Positions 1-7,760 of a stretch of DNA of 11,098 nt are shown here, piece by piece. The notes under the pieces were generated by a model that was not told where the DNA came from, searched no databases, and was given only the letters and a program-made list of their open reading frames with translations. The translations under genes were made by a program, and so were the position numbers. The first letter of the stretch is position 1. Every line of letters starts with the position of its first letter. This DNA is from Holdemanella sp. MSK.7.32 (GTDB lineage: Bacteria > Bacillota_I > Bacilli_A > Erysipelotrichales > Erysipelotrichaceae), in NCBI RefSeq assembly GCF_024460475.1, contig NZ_JANFYN010000060.1, forward strand, positions 1-11,098, given 5' to 3'.

Positions 1-1076
1 ATCGCAAGAAAAAAGGATATACACAAGAGCAATTAGCTGAAAAATTAGGTGTGACAAATAAAACCATTTCGCGATGGGAAAATGGTCATTATATGCCAGA
101 CTTATCTTTACTTGAACCTTTAAGTAAAGAATTAGATATCACATTAAATGAACTTTTAGCTGGAGAAGAAATCGTTAAAGAAGAAGCTATGGAGTATTCT
201 GAACAAAACTTAATCCAAACCATTGATTATACAGACAAGAAAATCAAGAATGAACATAAGAAAATATTATTATTTATTTTTGGCATAGGTATTTTAATAT
301 CCCTTTGTGCATTTACTGTTTTCCCTTCTGAAAGCAGCTGGGGCAGCATCTATTCTATGATTGGATTGTTTTTATTTGTGGTTGGAATATTTAGAGAATT
401 GAAAATTACTTCTCTACTCAAGAAAGGATTGATTTCAATAATTCTATTTGCTTTACTTTTAGGCATCTTCTTTATTTTCGACTATGCCAGTGTAACCCAA
501 TTTAAACAACCACCCATCTATCGACTAACTACAACTACTGTATTTAGTGATGATGGAAACAAAATGATTGAATACCAAAATCCATTCTATAATGTATTTC
601 GCATCAATGCCGATACATCCAATGAATATTACTTAATTGACGACAAGAAACAATATACCATTGATACCGTTCCAACAAGTCCTTTTAATGTGGATAAAAG
701 TTCATTTGAACAACTAAAAAAATATAAAAGTAAATATATTGGAGACAACAGTAATACTTCCCATTTCCTAAATGCCTTACCCCTATCGGAATATGGCTAT
801 GTATTTGAGATTGATTCTGAAAACAATGGACTTACAATAAACTATAATTGTACAGATTGGTACAACAACGAAAACTTATATATAAATAAAGCTCTAGTTT
901 ACAATTCTGTATCTCTATTCAAATTGATTGATAATCTTGAATACATCACATTTAATTTTAGTGGAAGCAGCTATACAATTACACGAGAACATTGTCCACT
1001 CAACAAGAATATTGAGCAAAAGATCAATGATAATGAATTTGTATCCGAAACGATGAAATTATTTGAAACAAATTAA
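1..1076 (+). CDS. Membrane-bound XRE-family transcriptional regulator with DUF4825-like outer domain (5' end outside window)
   Basis: Probable one-component membrane sensor-regulator. The open frame runs back to base 3, and helices 1-2 of the HTH (GYTQEQLAEKLGV) lie before the GTG at 51, so that GTG is not the start and the true start is upstream of the window. Numbering visible residues from base 3, the HTH_3/XRE fold covers about 1-55, with recognition helix VTNKTISRWENG and the typical LDITLNELL end. A charged linker follows, then three hydrophobic helices at about 87-108, 114-130 and 142-161. The remaining ~195 residues should be extracytoplasmic. The last ~120 (YIGDNS, LNALPL, GLTINY, EYITFNF) resemble the DUF4825 family as I recall it; that family's function is unknown. 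The gene ends at TAA 1074-1076, directly in a terminator. Target genes and ligand cannot be read from the sequence. The HTH is certain, the DUF4825 assignment likely. Confidence 0.9.
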   Translation, partial: RKKKGYTQEQLAEKLGVTNKTISRWENGHYMPDLSLLEPLSKELDITLNELLAGEEIVKEEAMEYSEQNLIQTIDYTDKKIKNEHKKILLFIFGIGILISLCAFTVFPSESSWGSIYSMIGLFLFVVGIFRELKITSLLKKGLISIILFALLLGIFFIFDYASVTQFKQPPIYRLTTTTVFSDDGNKMIEYQNPFYNVFRINADTSNEYYLIDDKKQYTIDTVPTSPFNVDKSSFEQLKKYKSKYIGDNSNTSHFLNALPLSEYGYVFEIDSENNGLTINYNCTDWYNNENLYINKALVYNSVSLFKLIDNLEYITFNFSGSSYTITREHCPLNKNIEQKINDNEFVSETMKLFETN

Positions 1077-1102
1077 AAAAAACGCAAACGCGTTTTTTGT
1101 TT
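1075..1102. terminator. Bidirectional Rho-independent terminator between convergent genes
   Basis: A perfect 9-bp stem (AAAAAACGC at 1077-1085, GCGTTTTTT at 1090-1098) closes an AAAC loop. On the plus strand it is followed by T6 and a T-rich stretch. On the minus strand the run of eight A at 1075-1082 gives T8. It begins at the stop codon of the XRE regulator and sits 2 bases beyond the SulP stop, so it can end both transcripts. Confidence 0.85.
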
Positions 1103-2747
1103 ATTTATGAATAATTTCTTCAGCACGATCTAGTGCAGCACTGATACTTGGCTGGAAGTTTTCTTCTCCAACAAGCTCAATAAAGCCTGCCTTTTCCATG
1201 ACCTTCATCGGTTGATCATTCACATGTGAAAACACAATTGTGATTCCTTTAGATTCACAAACTTGAACTAAATCCTTTAATGCGTTTAGTGCCGTACTAT
1301 CTAATGCAGGAACACTGCGCATACGAAGAACTAGACATGTTGTAAAATCTTTGACTACAATTTCTTCAATTACACTAGCTGCTCCAAAAAACAAGGGTCC
1401 TGAAATCTCATAGACACGAATCTGAAGAGGAAGCTTTTGAAGGTGTTCATCAACATCGGGTGTATCCTCATCTACATATGTCCAGCCATTGACTTTTGTT
1501 TCTTCACTCATACGTTTAATGAATAATAAACAAGCAAGTACCATACCTACTTCAATGGCTACAACCAAATCAAAGATTACAGTTAGCACAAATGAAGTGA
1601 CTAAAATAATAATATCACTCTTAGGTGCTGTTTTAACTAAGTTCACAAAGGTACGCCATTGGCACATATTGTATGCGACAATAAATAGAATAGCCGCAAT
1701 GGTAGGCATCGGAATCATTCCGGCATATGGCATTAAAACAACTAATACAATGACCAATATGATGGAGTGCACCATACCGGCAATTGGTGTTTTTCCTCCA
1801 TTTTTAATATTGGCAGCCGTTCTTGCGATAGCACCCGTAGCAGGAATTCCTCCAAATAAAGCTGACGCAATATTTCCAGCACCCTGCGCAACAAGTTCCA
1901 TATCCGAACGATGTTTTCCATTGATCATACCATCGGCAACCACACAAGAAAGCAATGATTCAATGGCCGCTAATACAGCTATAGTTAATGCATTCGGTAG
2001 TGCATTTTGAATCATGTTTAATGATAAGCTCGGAAAATGTAAAGATGGTAATGCATTACTGATTGTATACAGATTTCCGATTGTATTTACCTTTAAAGAC
2101 AAGAATTGAACCATCAAAATTCCTGCAATAACGGCTAAAAGTGAACCTGGAATTCTTTTAAAGATATATGGAGCAATAATCAAGATAGCCAAAGATACCA
2201 CACCTACAATCACGGCATCCATATTCATTGTAGAAAAATGATGGATTACAGCCTCAAACTTTTCAACCGTCTCAATAGGCTTTACTCCCGTTGGATAGGT
2301 TAATCCAAAGAAATCTTTTAATTGTCCTATCACAATCGTAACGGCAATACCAGAAGTAAAACCTGTCGTAATGGTAAATGGAATAAACTTGATTAGACTT
2401 CCAAAATGACATAGACCCATCAAAATCAAAAAAATACCCGCAAGAATCGTGGCAACGATAAGGCCATCCATTCCATCATGCGCTACAATTCCAGCAACAA
2501 TCGTCGCAAATGCAGCAGTCGGTCCTGCAATTTGTACACTGCTTCCGCCTAGTGCTGAAATGACAAAACCAGCTACGATTGCAGTAAAGATTCCGGCTTC
2601 CGGTCCCACACCTGAAGCAAGTGCTAATGCGATTGATAATGGTAATGCGATAATAGCTACAATAATTCCAGCCGTTACATCTTTGAAAAACTGAGACTTA
2701 TCATAGCTTTTAAGTGATGAAAGTAACATCGGTTTTAGTGAATTCAT
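1101..2747 (-). CDS. SulP-family inorganic anion transporter with C-terminal STAS domain
   Basis: Inner-membrane secondary transporter of the SulP (SLC26-like) family, 548 residues, normal full length. Residues ~20-410 form the membrane domain. Visible family signatures are the amphipathic entry DVTAGIIVAIIALPLSIA (23-40), the substrate-site region GSSVQIAGPTAAF (68-80) and the conserved GAGNIASALFGGIPATGAIAR (289-309). Residues ~440-545 are a STAS domain with the characteristic ALDSTALNAL loop (481-490), whose D483-S484 matches the position phosphorylated in anti-sigma-factor antagonists. Known SulP substrates include sulfate, bicarbonate (BicA) and C4-dicarboxylates (DauA/YchM). The sequence does not decide between them, and no sulfur-assimilation or carbonic-anhydrase gene is adjacent. 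The start is ATG 2745-2747 with GAGAGGG about 10 bases upstream. It is monocistronic, diverges from the ABC operon and converges with the XRE gene. Confidence 0.95.
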   Translation of the reverse strand: MNSLKPMLLSSLKSYDKSQFFKDVTAGIIVAIIALPLSIALALASGVGPEAGIFTAIVAGFVISALGGSSVQIAGPTAAFATIVAGIVAHDGMDGLIVATILAGIFLILMGLCHFGSLIKFIPFTITTGFTSGIAVTIVIGQLKDFFGLTYPTGVKPIETVEKFEAVIHHFSTMNMDAVIVGVVSLAILIIAPYIFKRIPGSLLAVIAGILMVQFLSLKVNTIGNLYTISNALPSLHFPSLSLNMIQNALPNALTIAVLAAIESLLSCVVADGMINGKHRSDMELVAQGAGNIASALFGGIPATGAIARTAANIKNGGKTPIAGMVHSIILVIVLVVLMPYAGMIPMPTIAAILFIVAYNMCQWRTFVNLVKTAPKSDIIILVTSFVLTVIFDLVVAIEVGMVLACLLFIKRMSEETKVNGWTYVDEDTPDVDEHLQKLPLQIRVYEISGPLFFGAASVIEEIVVKDFTTCLVLRMRSVPALDSTALNALKDLVQVCESKGITIVFSHVNDQPMKVMEKAGFIELVGEENFQPSISAALDRAEEIIHK

Positions 2748-2781
2748 TTGTTAATATCCCTCTCTTTTTAACAACCTTTAC

Positions 2782-2790
2782 AGTATATCA
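2782..2790 (-). promoter_or_regulatory. Putative extended -10 promoter of the SulP gene
   Basis: Read on the minus strand this is TGATATACT: an extended -10 TG followed by TATACT, 35 bases before the SulP ATG. I see no convincing -35 hexamer 16-18 bases upstream, as is common for extended -10 promoters. The same 9-mer occurs in the opposite orientation at 2830-2838. Confidence 0.5.
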
Positions 2791-2829
2791 TAATTTAAGT
2801 ATTTTTAAGGATTTTTCTATACCAGTATT

Positions 2830-2838
2830 TGATATACT
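2830..2838 (+). promoter_or_regulatory. Putative extended -10 promoter of the ABC exporter operon
   Basis: TGATATACT is an extended -10 element 32 bases before the first adaptor ATG, implying a short leader of about 25 bases. No clear -35 is visible. It is the only credible promoter before the four-gene operon, whose internal junctions all overlap. It is the exact inverted copy of the SulP element at 2782-2790. Confidence 0.5.
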
Positions 2839-2870
2839 AAACATATAACACTAAATTTCAGGAGAATACT

Positions 2871-4034
2871 ATGAAAAAAAAGACTAAAATTATAATTTTA
2901 ATCTCAGCATGCATTTTGATTGCCGTTATCGGTATTTATTTCTTGTTTCCAAAGGAATCAAACAATCAAAACATCTATGTTCAAAAAGTTTCAACAATCA
3001 TCGGATCTTCCTATACGGAAAATCGTTATTCAGGTGTTGTAGAATCCTCAGAAACAGTTGATATTAATCAAGATGGAAACAAATCCATTACAGACATGTA
3101 TGTAGAAGCAGGGCAAAAAGTAAGTAAAGGAGATAAATTATTTTCTTATGATACGACAGAAGCATCCAATTCCATCGCCCAAAAGAAATTGGATATTGAA
3201 GCTCAAAACAATGAAATCCAAGCGCAGAATAATACCATTGCCGATTATAAGGCCGAACTAAATAAGGGTGGAGATAAAGTAGAGATTCAGGCACGAATCA
3301 ATGATGCAAGTTTCGCGATTCGTCAAGCTCAAAACACAATCAAAGCTACACAGACTGAAATCGATCAGTTGAATAAACAAATTGAAAATTCTACTGTCCT
3401 CTCCACTATTGATGGAATTATTAAAGAAGTAAATAAAGATGGTGGAACGGATGAGAGTGGAAACCAAAAACCATTAGTATCCATTACGCAAACTACAGAT
3501 TTTAGAGTGAAAGGCTCTATTAGTGAAATGGGCACCATTTCTGAAGGAACAAGTGTCATTGTCAGAAGTCGTGTAAATGAAGATCAAATCTATAAGGGGA
3601 CTGTCACAAAAGTAGAAACAGATCCTCAATCGAATTCGAACAATAACTTTTATGGAGCGGATTCAAGTGAATCTGCATCCAAATATCCTTTCTATGTCTC
3701 TTTAGACAACAACAAAGGTTTAATGCTTGGACAACACGTATATATTGAAGCGGATAATGGCCAATCTACAAAGAAAAAAGGTATCTGGCTAGATGCAAGT
3801 TTTATTGTTTCGGATGACAATGGAAATTCATATGTATGGGTATCTGAAAAAGGTAAATTAAAGAAAAGAAAAGTAGAACTTGGTAAAACAGATGAAGAAA
3901 CCTATACCACAAAAATCAAATCAGGACTCAGCGTTGATGACTATATCGCGTGGGCCGATGATTCTTATTCAGAAGGAATGAAGACAACTACAGAATATCA
4001 GACGGAAACGGATGGTGATGCCAATGCTTCTTAA
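2871..4034 (+). CDS. MacA/HlyD-like membrane fusion (adaptor) protein, first copy
   Basis: Extracytoplasmic adaptor of a MacAB-like (B. subtilis YknX-like) ABC exporter, 387 residues. It has an N-terminal membrane anchor at ~7-26 and no lipobox. The first half of the lipoyl-like domain is at ~55-95 (ITDMYVEAGQKVSKGDKLFSYD). A coiled-coil hairpin of two Q/N/E-rich arms follows at ~96-172, then the second lipoyl half at ~173-205 (STIDGIIKEV). A beta-barrel spans ~209-300 and a membrane-proximal domain ~303-360 (KLKKRKVELGK, SGLSVDDYIAWA). Start ATG 2871 has AGGAGA 5-6 bases upstream. The 3' end overlaps the ATPase gene by 11 bases, which indicates co-translation. It is a paralogue of the adaptor at 4707-6461: both share GSISE in the barrel and the C-terminal pattern. 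In this family adaptors contact the permease and pass substrate outward; the substrate is unknown. Confidence 0.92.
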   Translation: MKKKTKIIILISACILIAVIGIYFLFPKESNNQNIYVQKVSTIIGSSYTENRYSGVVESSETVDINQDGNKSITDMYVEAGQKVSKGDKLFSYDTTEASNSIAQKKLDIEAQNNEIQAQNNTIADYKAELNKGGDKVEIQARINDASFAIRQAQNTIKATQTEIDQLNKQIENSTVLSTIDGIIKEVNKDGGTDESGNQKPLVSITQTTDFRVKGSISEMGTISEGTSVIVRSRVNEDQIYKGTVTKVETDPQSNSNNNFYGADSSESASKYPFYVSLDNNKGLMLGQHVYIEADNGQSTKKKGIWLDASFIVSDDNGNSYVWVSEKGKLKKRKVELGKTDEETYTTKIKSGLSVDDYIAWADDSYSEGMKTTTEYQTETDGDANAS

Positions 4035-4710
4035 TATACAAAATATTTATAAGAACTACGGCAAAGAACCTATGATTGTTCCTGTATTAAAGGATGTCAG
4101 TCTTGAAGTTGTACAAGGTGACTATATTGCGATTATGGGACCTAGCGGCTCAGGTAAAACAACACTTATGAATATCATTGGATGTTTAGATCGAGCAAGT
4201 TTGGGTACGTATCTATTTGAAGATGAAGACATTTCTGAAATGAATGATGATGCATTAAGTGATCTTCGCTTAAATAAGATTGGCTTTGTATTCCAAAACT
4301 TCAATCTTCTAAGTTTGGAAACTGCCCAAGAAAATGTAGCTTTACCTTTGATTTATGCAGGTATTGATAAAGAGAAAAGAAATCAAAGAGCTATAGATGT
4401 ATTAAATAAAGTAGGTTTACAAGATCGTATTTCATTTAAGCCAAGCCAATTATCTGGTGGACAAAAACAGCGTGTTGCGATCGCCCGTGCCATCATTAAT
4501 AATCCAAAAATCCTACTTGCCGATGAACCTACAGGAGCACTTGATCAAGCAAGTGGAAAACAAGTTATGGAATTATTTAAATCCTTAAATGATGAAGGTG
4601 TAACAATCATTATGATTACGCATGATGCCAATGTGGCAAGTCATGCAAAAAAAATCCTTCATATCATTGATGGAGAAATCATTGAAAATAAACAAGGAGG
4701 TGTTCTATGA
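4024..4710 (+). CDS. MacB/LolD-type ABC transporter ATP-binding protein
   Basis: Cytoplasmic ATPase that powers the exporter, 228 residues from the chosen start. All catalytic motifs are intact: Walker A GPSGSGKTT (39-47), Q-loop Q91 in VFQNFNLL, signature LSGGQKQR (143-150), Walker B ILLADE (163-168) with catalytic E168, D-loop GALD and switch H200 in ITHD. It belongs to the subfamily that pairs with FtsX/MacB permeases, here the product of 6458-7702. I start at ATG 4024 because the protein then opens with the usual MLLNIQNIYKNYG, and GGTGAT at 4014-4019 matches the 3' half of a full Shine-Dalgarno with correct spacing. ATG 4012 or 4018 are possible alternatives. The stop TGA overlaps the next ATG as ATGA at 4707-4710. 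Confidence 0.95.
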   Translation: MLLNIQNIYKNYGKEPMIVPVLKDVSLEVVQGDYIAIMGPSGSGKTTLMNIIGCLDRASLGTYLFEDEDISEMNDDALSDLRLNKIGFVFQNFNLLSLETAQENVALPLIYAGIDKEKRNQRAIDVLNKVGLQDRISFKPSQLSGGQKQRVAIARAIINNPKILLADEPTGALDQASGKQVMELFKSLNDEGVTIIMITHDANVASHAKKILHIIDGEIIENKQGGVL

Positions 4711-6461
4711 AGCCTTCTATAAAAAAAGGAATTATTATTACTTCTGTATGTGCATTTACCTTAGTTGGAATTAAGTTTTATTTGAATTCAACAAACAAAA
4801 TCGATGTAAACTCTGTGTCCACATTGAATACAGGGTATTGGGATAATCCATCCACTTCAACAGGTCTTGTATCTAATAGTGATACGCAATCCGTATTATA
4901 TGATTCTTCTAAAACAATCACACAAGTATTTGTACAAGAAGGTCAACAGGTCAATGCAGGTGATCCTTTATTGTCATATGACCTAACTACACTTCAAAGT
5001 GCAGTAGATACAAGTCAGTTGGATGTAGAAAAAGCTCAAAATGCAATTACACTTGCCGAGCATGAATTAAAGAAATTATTAAATACAACGCCTATTCCAG
5101 ATGTTGTTGAAGAATCAGAAATTCAAGATCCTACACCTGCACCATTGCCTGGTGTTCCCGCAAAAGATGGAAATGGTTTTTATCCTTATATTCTTTCTTT
5201 ATCGCAAGCCGAAAAGAATTTTACAGACTATAAGATTTATTATACAAATACAGAAAGTGAAGCACCTGAAAAAGGGCCTAAAGAAGATGTAAATGCATGG
5301 AAAGAAGAAAGAGAAACGAAAGAATCTAACAATACTTGTTGGTATTGGATTGAATATACATATACAGATGGTTCAACAAATGCGTATGATCCTAAAGATG
5401 TTGTAGAGTATTATAGTGATAAACAACAAATCCCAAATAAAGAAATCTTTTTAGCTGGAACTAAACAGAATCCGTATGTATTTAAGTTAAGTGAAAATCA
5501 AGGGTTTGTGTATGGAAAGCTATTTTTAGATAATGCGAATCTAAGCCAATACTTACGATTCGATGTGTATACAAATGATGGAGAAATTGATTCTTCATGG
5601 CTCGTTCGTTGCGACAAGTTTACCACTAAACAATCCATGAATGAAGGCGATATGTATTCGGTGATTTCACACACAAAGGAAGAACAGAAATATGTGGAAG
5701 TAGAACAAAAGCCAAGTCAAGATCTCTCATCGGGTTATACAGAAATTGAACTTGCGAAAGCCATTCGTGATAAGAAACAGGAACTGAAAACTTTAGATTT
5801 AGATTTAAGAAAGGCTCAGCTGTCTTTAAACGAAAACAAAGCTTTATTAAATGATGGTGTTATTCGTGCAAAACGAAGTGGTATTGTTCGTAATGTCAAA
5901 AAAACATCGGATCCTTTACAAGATGGAAACGTATTCTTAGAAGTGGCCGGTGGACAAGGAACCTATATTAAAGGAAGCATTAGCGAATTAATGTTAAATC
6001 AAATTAAAGTTGGAGATACTATTTCTGCCTATTGTTGGACAAGTGGAGAAACGTTTGATGCCAAAATTCAAAGTATTGATACTTTACCTTCTTCAAATAG
6101 TAACTATAATGGTTCAGGTAATCCAAATGTGAGCTATTATGATTTTGAAGCTTATGCCAAAGATGCATCGAAAATACAAGCTGGCGAATATTTAGAATTA
6201 ACATTCAATTCGGCCAGTGACACTACGAGTTCGATTTGGCTTTCTAAGGCTTATGTCAAACAAGAAGGAAATAAGTACTATGTGCTAAAAGATGTTCATG
6301 GCAAATTGAAAAAGCAGTATGTGACCGTTGGAAAAATCGTATGGGGCGATACAATGGAAATCAAAGATGGACTTTCAGACACAGATTATATTGCGTTTGC
6401 GTATAGTAAAAACGCAAAAGAAGGCGTTAAGACGCAAAAATCTTCGGAGGCTGCATCATGA
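4707..6461 (+). CDS. MacA/HlyD-like adaptor protein, second copy, with large inserted domain
   Basis: Second adaptor of the same exporter, 584 residues, about 200 longer than its paralogue at 2871. An N-terminal membrane helix (~8-26) is followed by the first lipoyl half (~60-93, ITQVFVQEGQQVNAGDPLLSYD) and the first coiled-coil arm (~95-127). A non-coiled insert occupies ~128-342. The second arm (~345-382), the second lipoyl half (RAKRSGIVRNV, ~387-397), barrel (GSISELMLNQIKVGD) and membrane-proximal domain (GKLKKQYVTVGK, DGLSDTDYIAFA) follow. The insert starts with a Pro-rich linker (TPAPLPGVPA) and is aromatic-rich, with WYWIEYTYTDGS and GTKQNPYVFK stretches suggesting beta structure. AAGGAGG lies 6 bases before the ATG. 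The start overlaps the ATPase stop, and the end overlaps the permease start as ATGA (6458-6461). The insert's role is unknown. Confidence 0.9.
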   Translation: MKPSIKKGIIITSVCAFTLVGIKFYLNSTNKIDVNSVSTLNTGYWDNPSTSTGLVSNSDTQSVLYDSSKTITQVFVQEGQQVNAGDPLLSYDLTTLQSAVDTSQLDVEKAQNAITLAEHELKKLLNTTPIPDVVEESEIQDPTPAPLPGVPAKDGNGFYPYILSLSQAEKNFTDYKIYYTNTESEAPEKGPKEDVNAWKEERETKESNNTCWYWIEYTYTDGSTNAYDPKDVVEYYSDKQQIPNKEIFLAGTKQNPYVFKLSENQGFVYGKLFLDNANLSQYLRFDVYTNDGEIDSSWLVRCDKFTTKQSMNEGDMYSVISHTKEEQKYVEVEQKPSQDLSSGYTEIELAKAIRDKKQELKTLDLDLRKAQLSLNENKALLNDGVIRAKRSGIVRNVKKTSDPLQDGNVFLEVAGGQGTYIKGSISELMLNQIKVGDTISAYCWTSGETFDAKIQSIDTLPSSNSNYNGSGNPNVSYYDFEAYAKDASKIQAGEYLELTFNSASDTTSSIWLSKAYVKQEGNKYYVLKDVHGKLKKQYVTVGKIVWGDTMEIKDGLSDTDYIAFAYSKNAKEGVKTQKSSEAAS

Positions 6462-7702
6462 TTGAAAACATAAGATTATCATTTCGAGGTATTTTTGCGC
6501 ATAAAATGCGATCATTCCTTACAATGCTAGGAATCATTATTGGGATTGCCTCTATCATTGCGATTGTTTCTACAATTAAAGGAACAAATGATCAGATTGA
6601 AAAGAATTTAATTGGTTCCGGAAATAACACAGTAAAAGTAGCTTTGTATCAAGAAGATTGGGAATACTCTTTTGATTCTGGTATTCCTAATGGAGTTCCA
6701 ACTGTTTCAAAAGACACACTTGAATCCTTAAAAAACATGGATCACGTAGAAGGTGCTACACTGTATCGTTCTAGGCAAAGTTATCAAGCCATCTTCCGCA
6801 ATAATACATCTTTAGATGGTGGATACATCATGGGTGTCCAACAAGATTATTTCTCTATTGCCGGATTAACTATCAAAAAAGGAAGAGGCATTACAGATGA
6901 AGACAACAAAAAATTTAGACAAGTTGCCGTCTTAGATGAAACAAGCGCAAGACTTCTATTTGGTGAAGATGATCCAATCGGTAAAACCATAGAAATTTCT
7001 TCAACACCATTCACCATTGTTGGCGTATGTGCAGATAAAGAAACTTTTGAACCTATAATGGAAAGTATTGATGATTACCGTATATATAATCAGTCTACGG
7101 GTTCTAAAGTCTATGTTCCAAGTGAATCTTGGCCAATCTTCTATCAGTTTGATGAACCACAAAACACATTACTGAAAGTAGATGCCACTTCCAATATGAC
7201 AAGTGTAGGAAAAAAAGCAGCTACTATCTTAAATACAAATGTTTCTTCTTCAAGTGTTCAATATAAGGCACAAGACTTATTGAAGCAGGCAAAAGATATT
7301 CAAAATCTTTCTAAATCGACAAATGCTATGTTGATTTGGATTGCCGGTATTTCTTTACTTGTAGGTGGTATTGGAGTTATGAACATCATGCTTGTAACGG
7401 TAACCGAAAGAACGAAAGAAATTGGTCTTAAAAAAGCCATTGGTGCTAAGAAAAAAGCCATCCTATTCCAGTTCCTGACTGAAGCTGTAGTACTTACTTC
7501 GATTGGAGGTATTGCAGGTGTATTAACGGGAATTGGCTTAGCTAAATTAATATCAATATTCAATGGTACTCCTGTATCCATTAGTATTCCTGCCATGATA
7601 CTATCTGTATTATTCTCAATGGCAATCGGTATTATTTTTGGATTGTTACCTAGTTATAAAGCTGCAAATCTAGATCCAATTGAAGCTTTAAGACATGAAT
7701 AA
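6458..7702 (+). CDS. MacB/FtsX-type ABC transporter permease
   Basis: Membrane subunit of the exporter, 414 residues, the usual length for a stand-alone MacB-type permease without a fused ATPase. TM1 is ~18-40 with the classic MRSFLTMLGIIIGIAS opening. The extracytoplasmic domain covers ~45-285, with MacB_PCD-like features (VAVLDETSARLLFGEDDPIGKTI). Three C-terminal helices are at ~288-314, 334-364 and 374-398. The cytoplasmic loop TERTKEIGLKKAIGA (316-330) is the conserved coupling segment that meets the ATPase, and the end LDPIEALRHE is typical. CGGAGG sits 7 bases before ATG 6458. This is the last gene of the operon, and its stop codon lies inside the terminator stem. Relatives export peptides, antibiotics, lipids or toxins; the sequence does not show which applies here. 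Confidence 0.94.
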   Translation: MIENIRLSFRGIFAHKMRSFLTMLGIIIGIASIIAIVSTIKGTNDQIEKNLIGSGNNTVKVALYQEDWEYSFDSGIPNGVPTVSKDTLESLKNMDHVEGATLYRSRQSYQAIFRNNTSLDGGYIMGVQQDYFSIAGLTIKKGRGITDEDNKKFRQVAVLDETSARLLFGEDDPIGKTIEISSTPFTIVGVCADKETFEPIMESIDDYRIYNQSTGSKVYVPSESWPIFYQFDEPQNTLLKVDATSNMTSVGKKAATILNTNVSSSSVQYKAQDLLKQAKDIQNLSKSTNAMLIWIAGISLLVGGIGVMNIMLVTVTERTKEIGLKKAIGAKKKAILFQFLTEAVVLTSIGGIAGVLTGIGLAKLISIFNGTPVSISIPAMILSVLFSMAIGIIFGLLPSYKAANLDPIEALRHE

Positions 7703-7738
7703 AAGCTGTAACGACAAAATCGTTGCAGCTTTTTTATT
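7701..7738. terminator. Rho-independent terminator after the exporter operon, probably bidirectional
   Basis: A 14-bp stem (AAAAGCTGTAACGA at 7701-7714, TCGTTGCAGCTTTT at 7720-7733) with one U-G wobble and a CAAAA loop is followed by a T run. Two bases of the permease TAA form the start of the stem. Read on the minus strand the wobble becomes a C-A mismatch and the stem is followed by TTTT, so it may also end the nucleotidase transcript, whose stop is at 7761-7763. Confidence 0.85.
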
Positions 7739-7760
7739 GGTTGTCACACCTAAAATATCT

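Noticed and set aside
51..1076. GTG at 51 as the start of the XRE regulator
   Set aside because: The frame is open upstream to base 3 and encodes the first helices of the HTH; starting at 51 would remove half of the DNA-binding domain.
1489..2010. 173-codon plus-strand frame
   Set aside because: It lies entirely opposite the SulP gene, has a low-complexity Ile/Thr/Ala composition and no family signature. The frame at 2449-2694 is rejected for the same reason.
7300..7596. 98-codon minus-strand frame inside the permease gene
   Set aside because: It is antisense to the conserved C-terminal membrane helices of the permease, with no ribosome binding site or recognisable domain.
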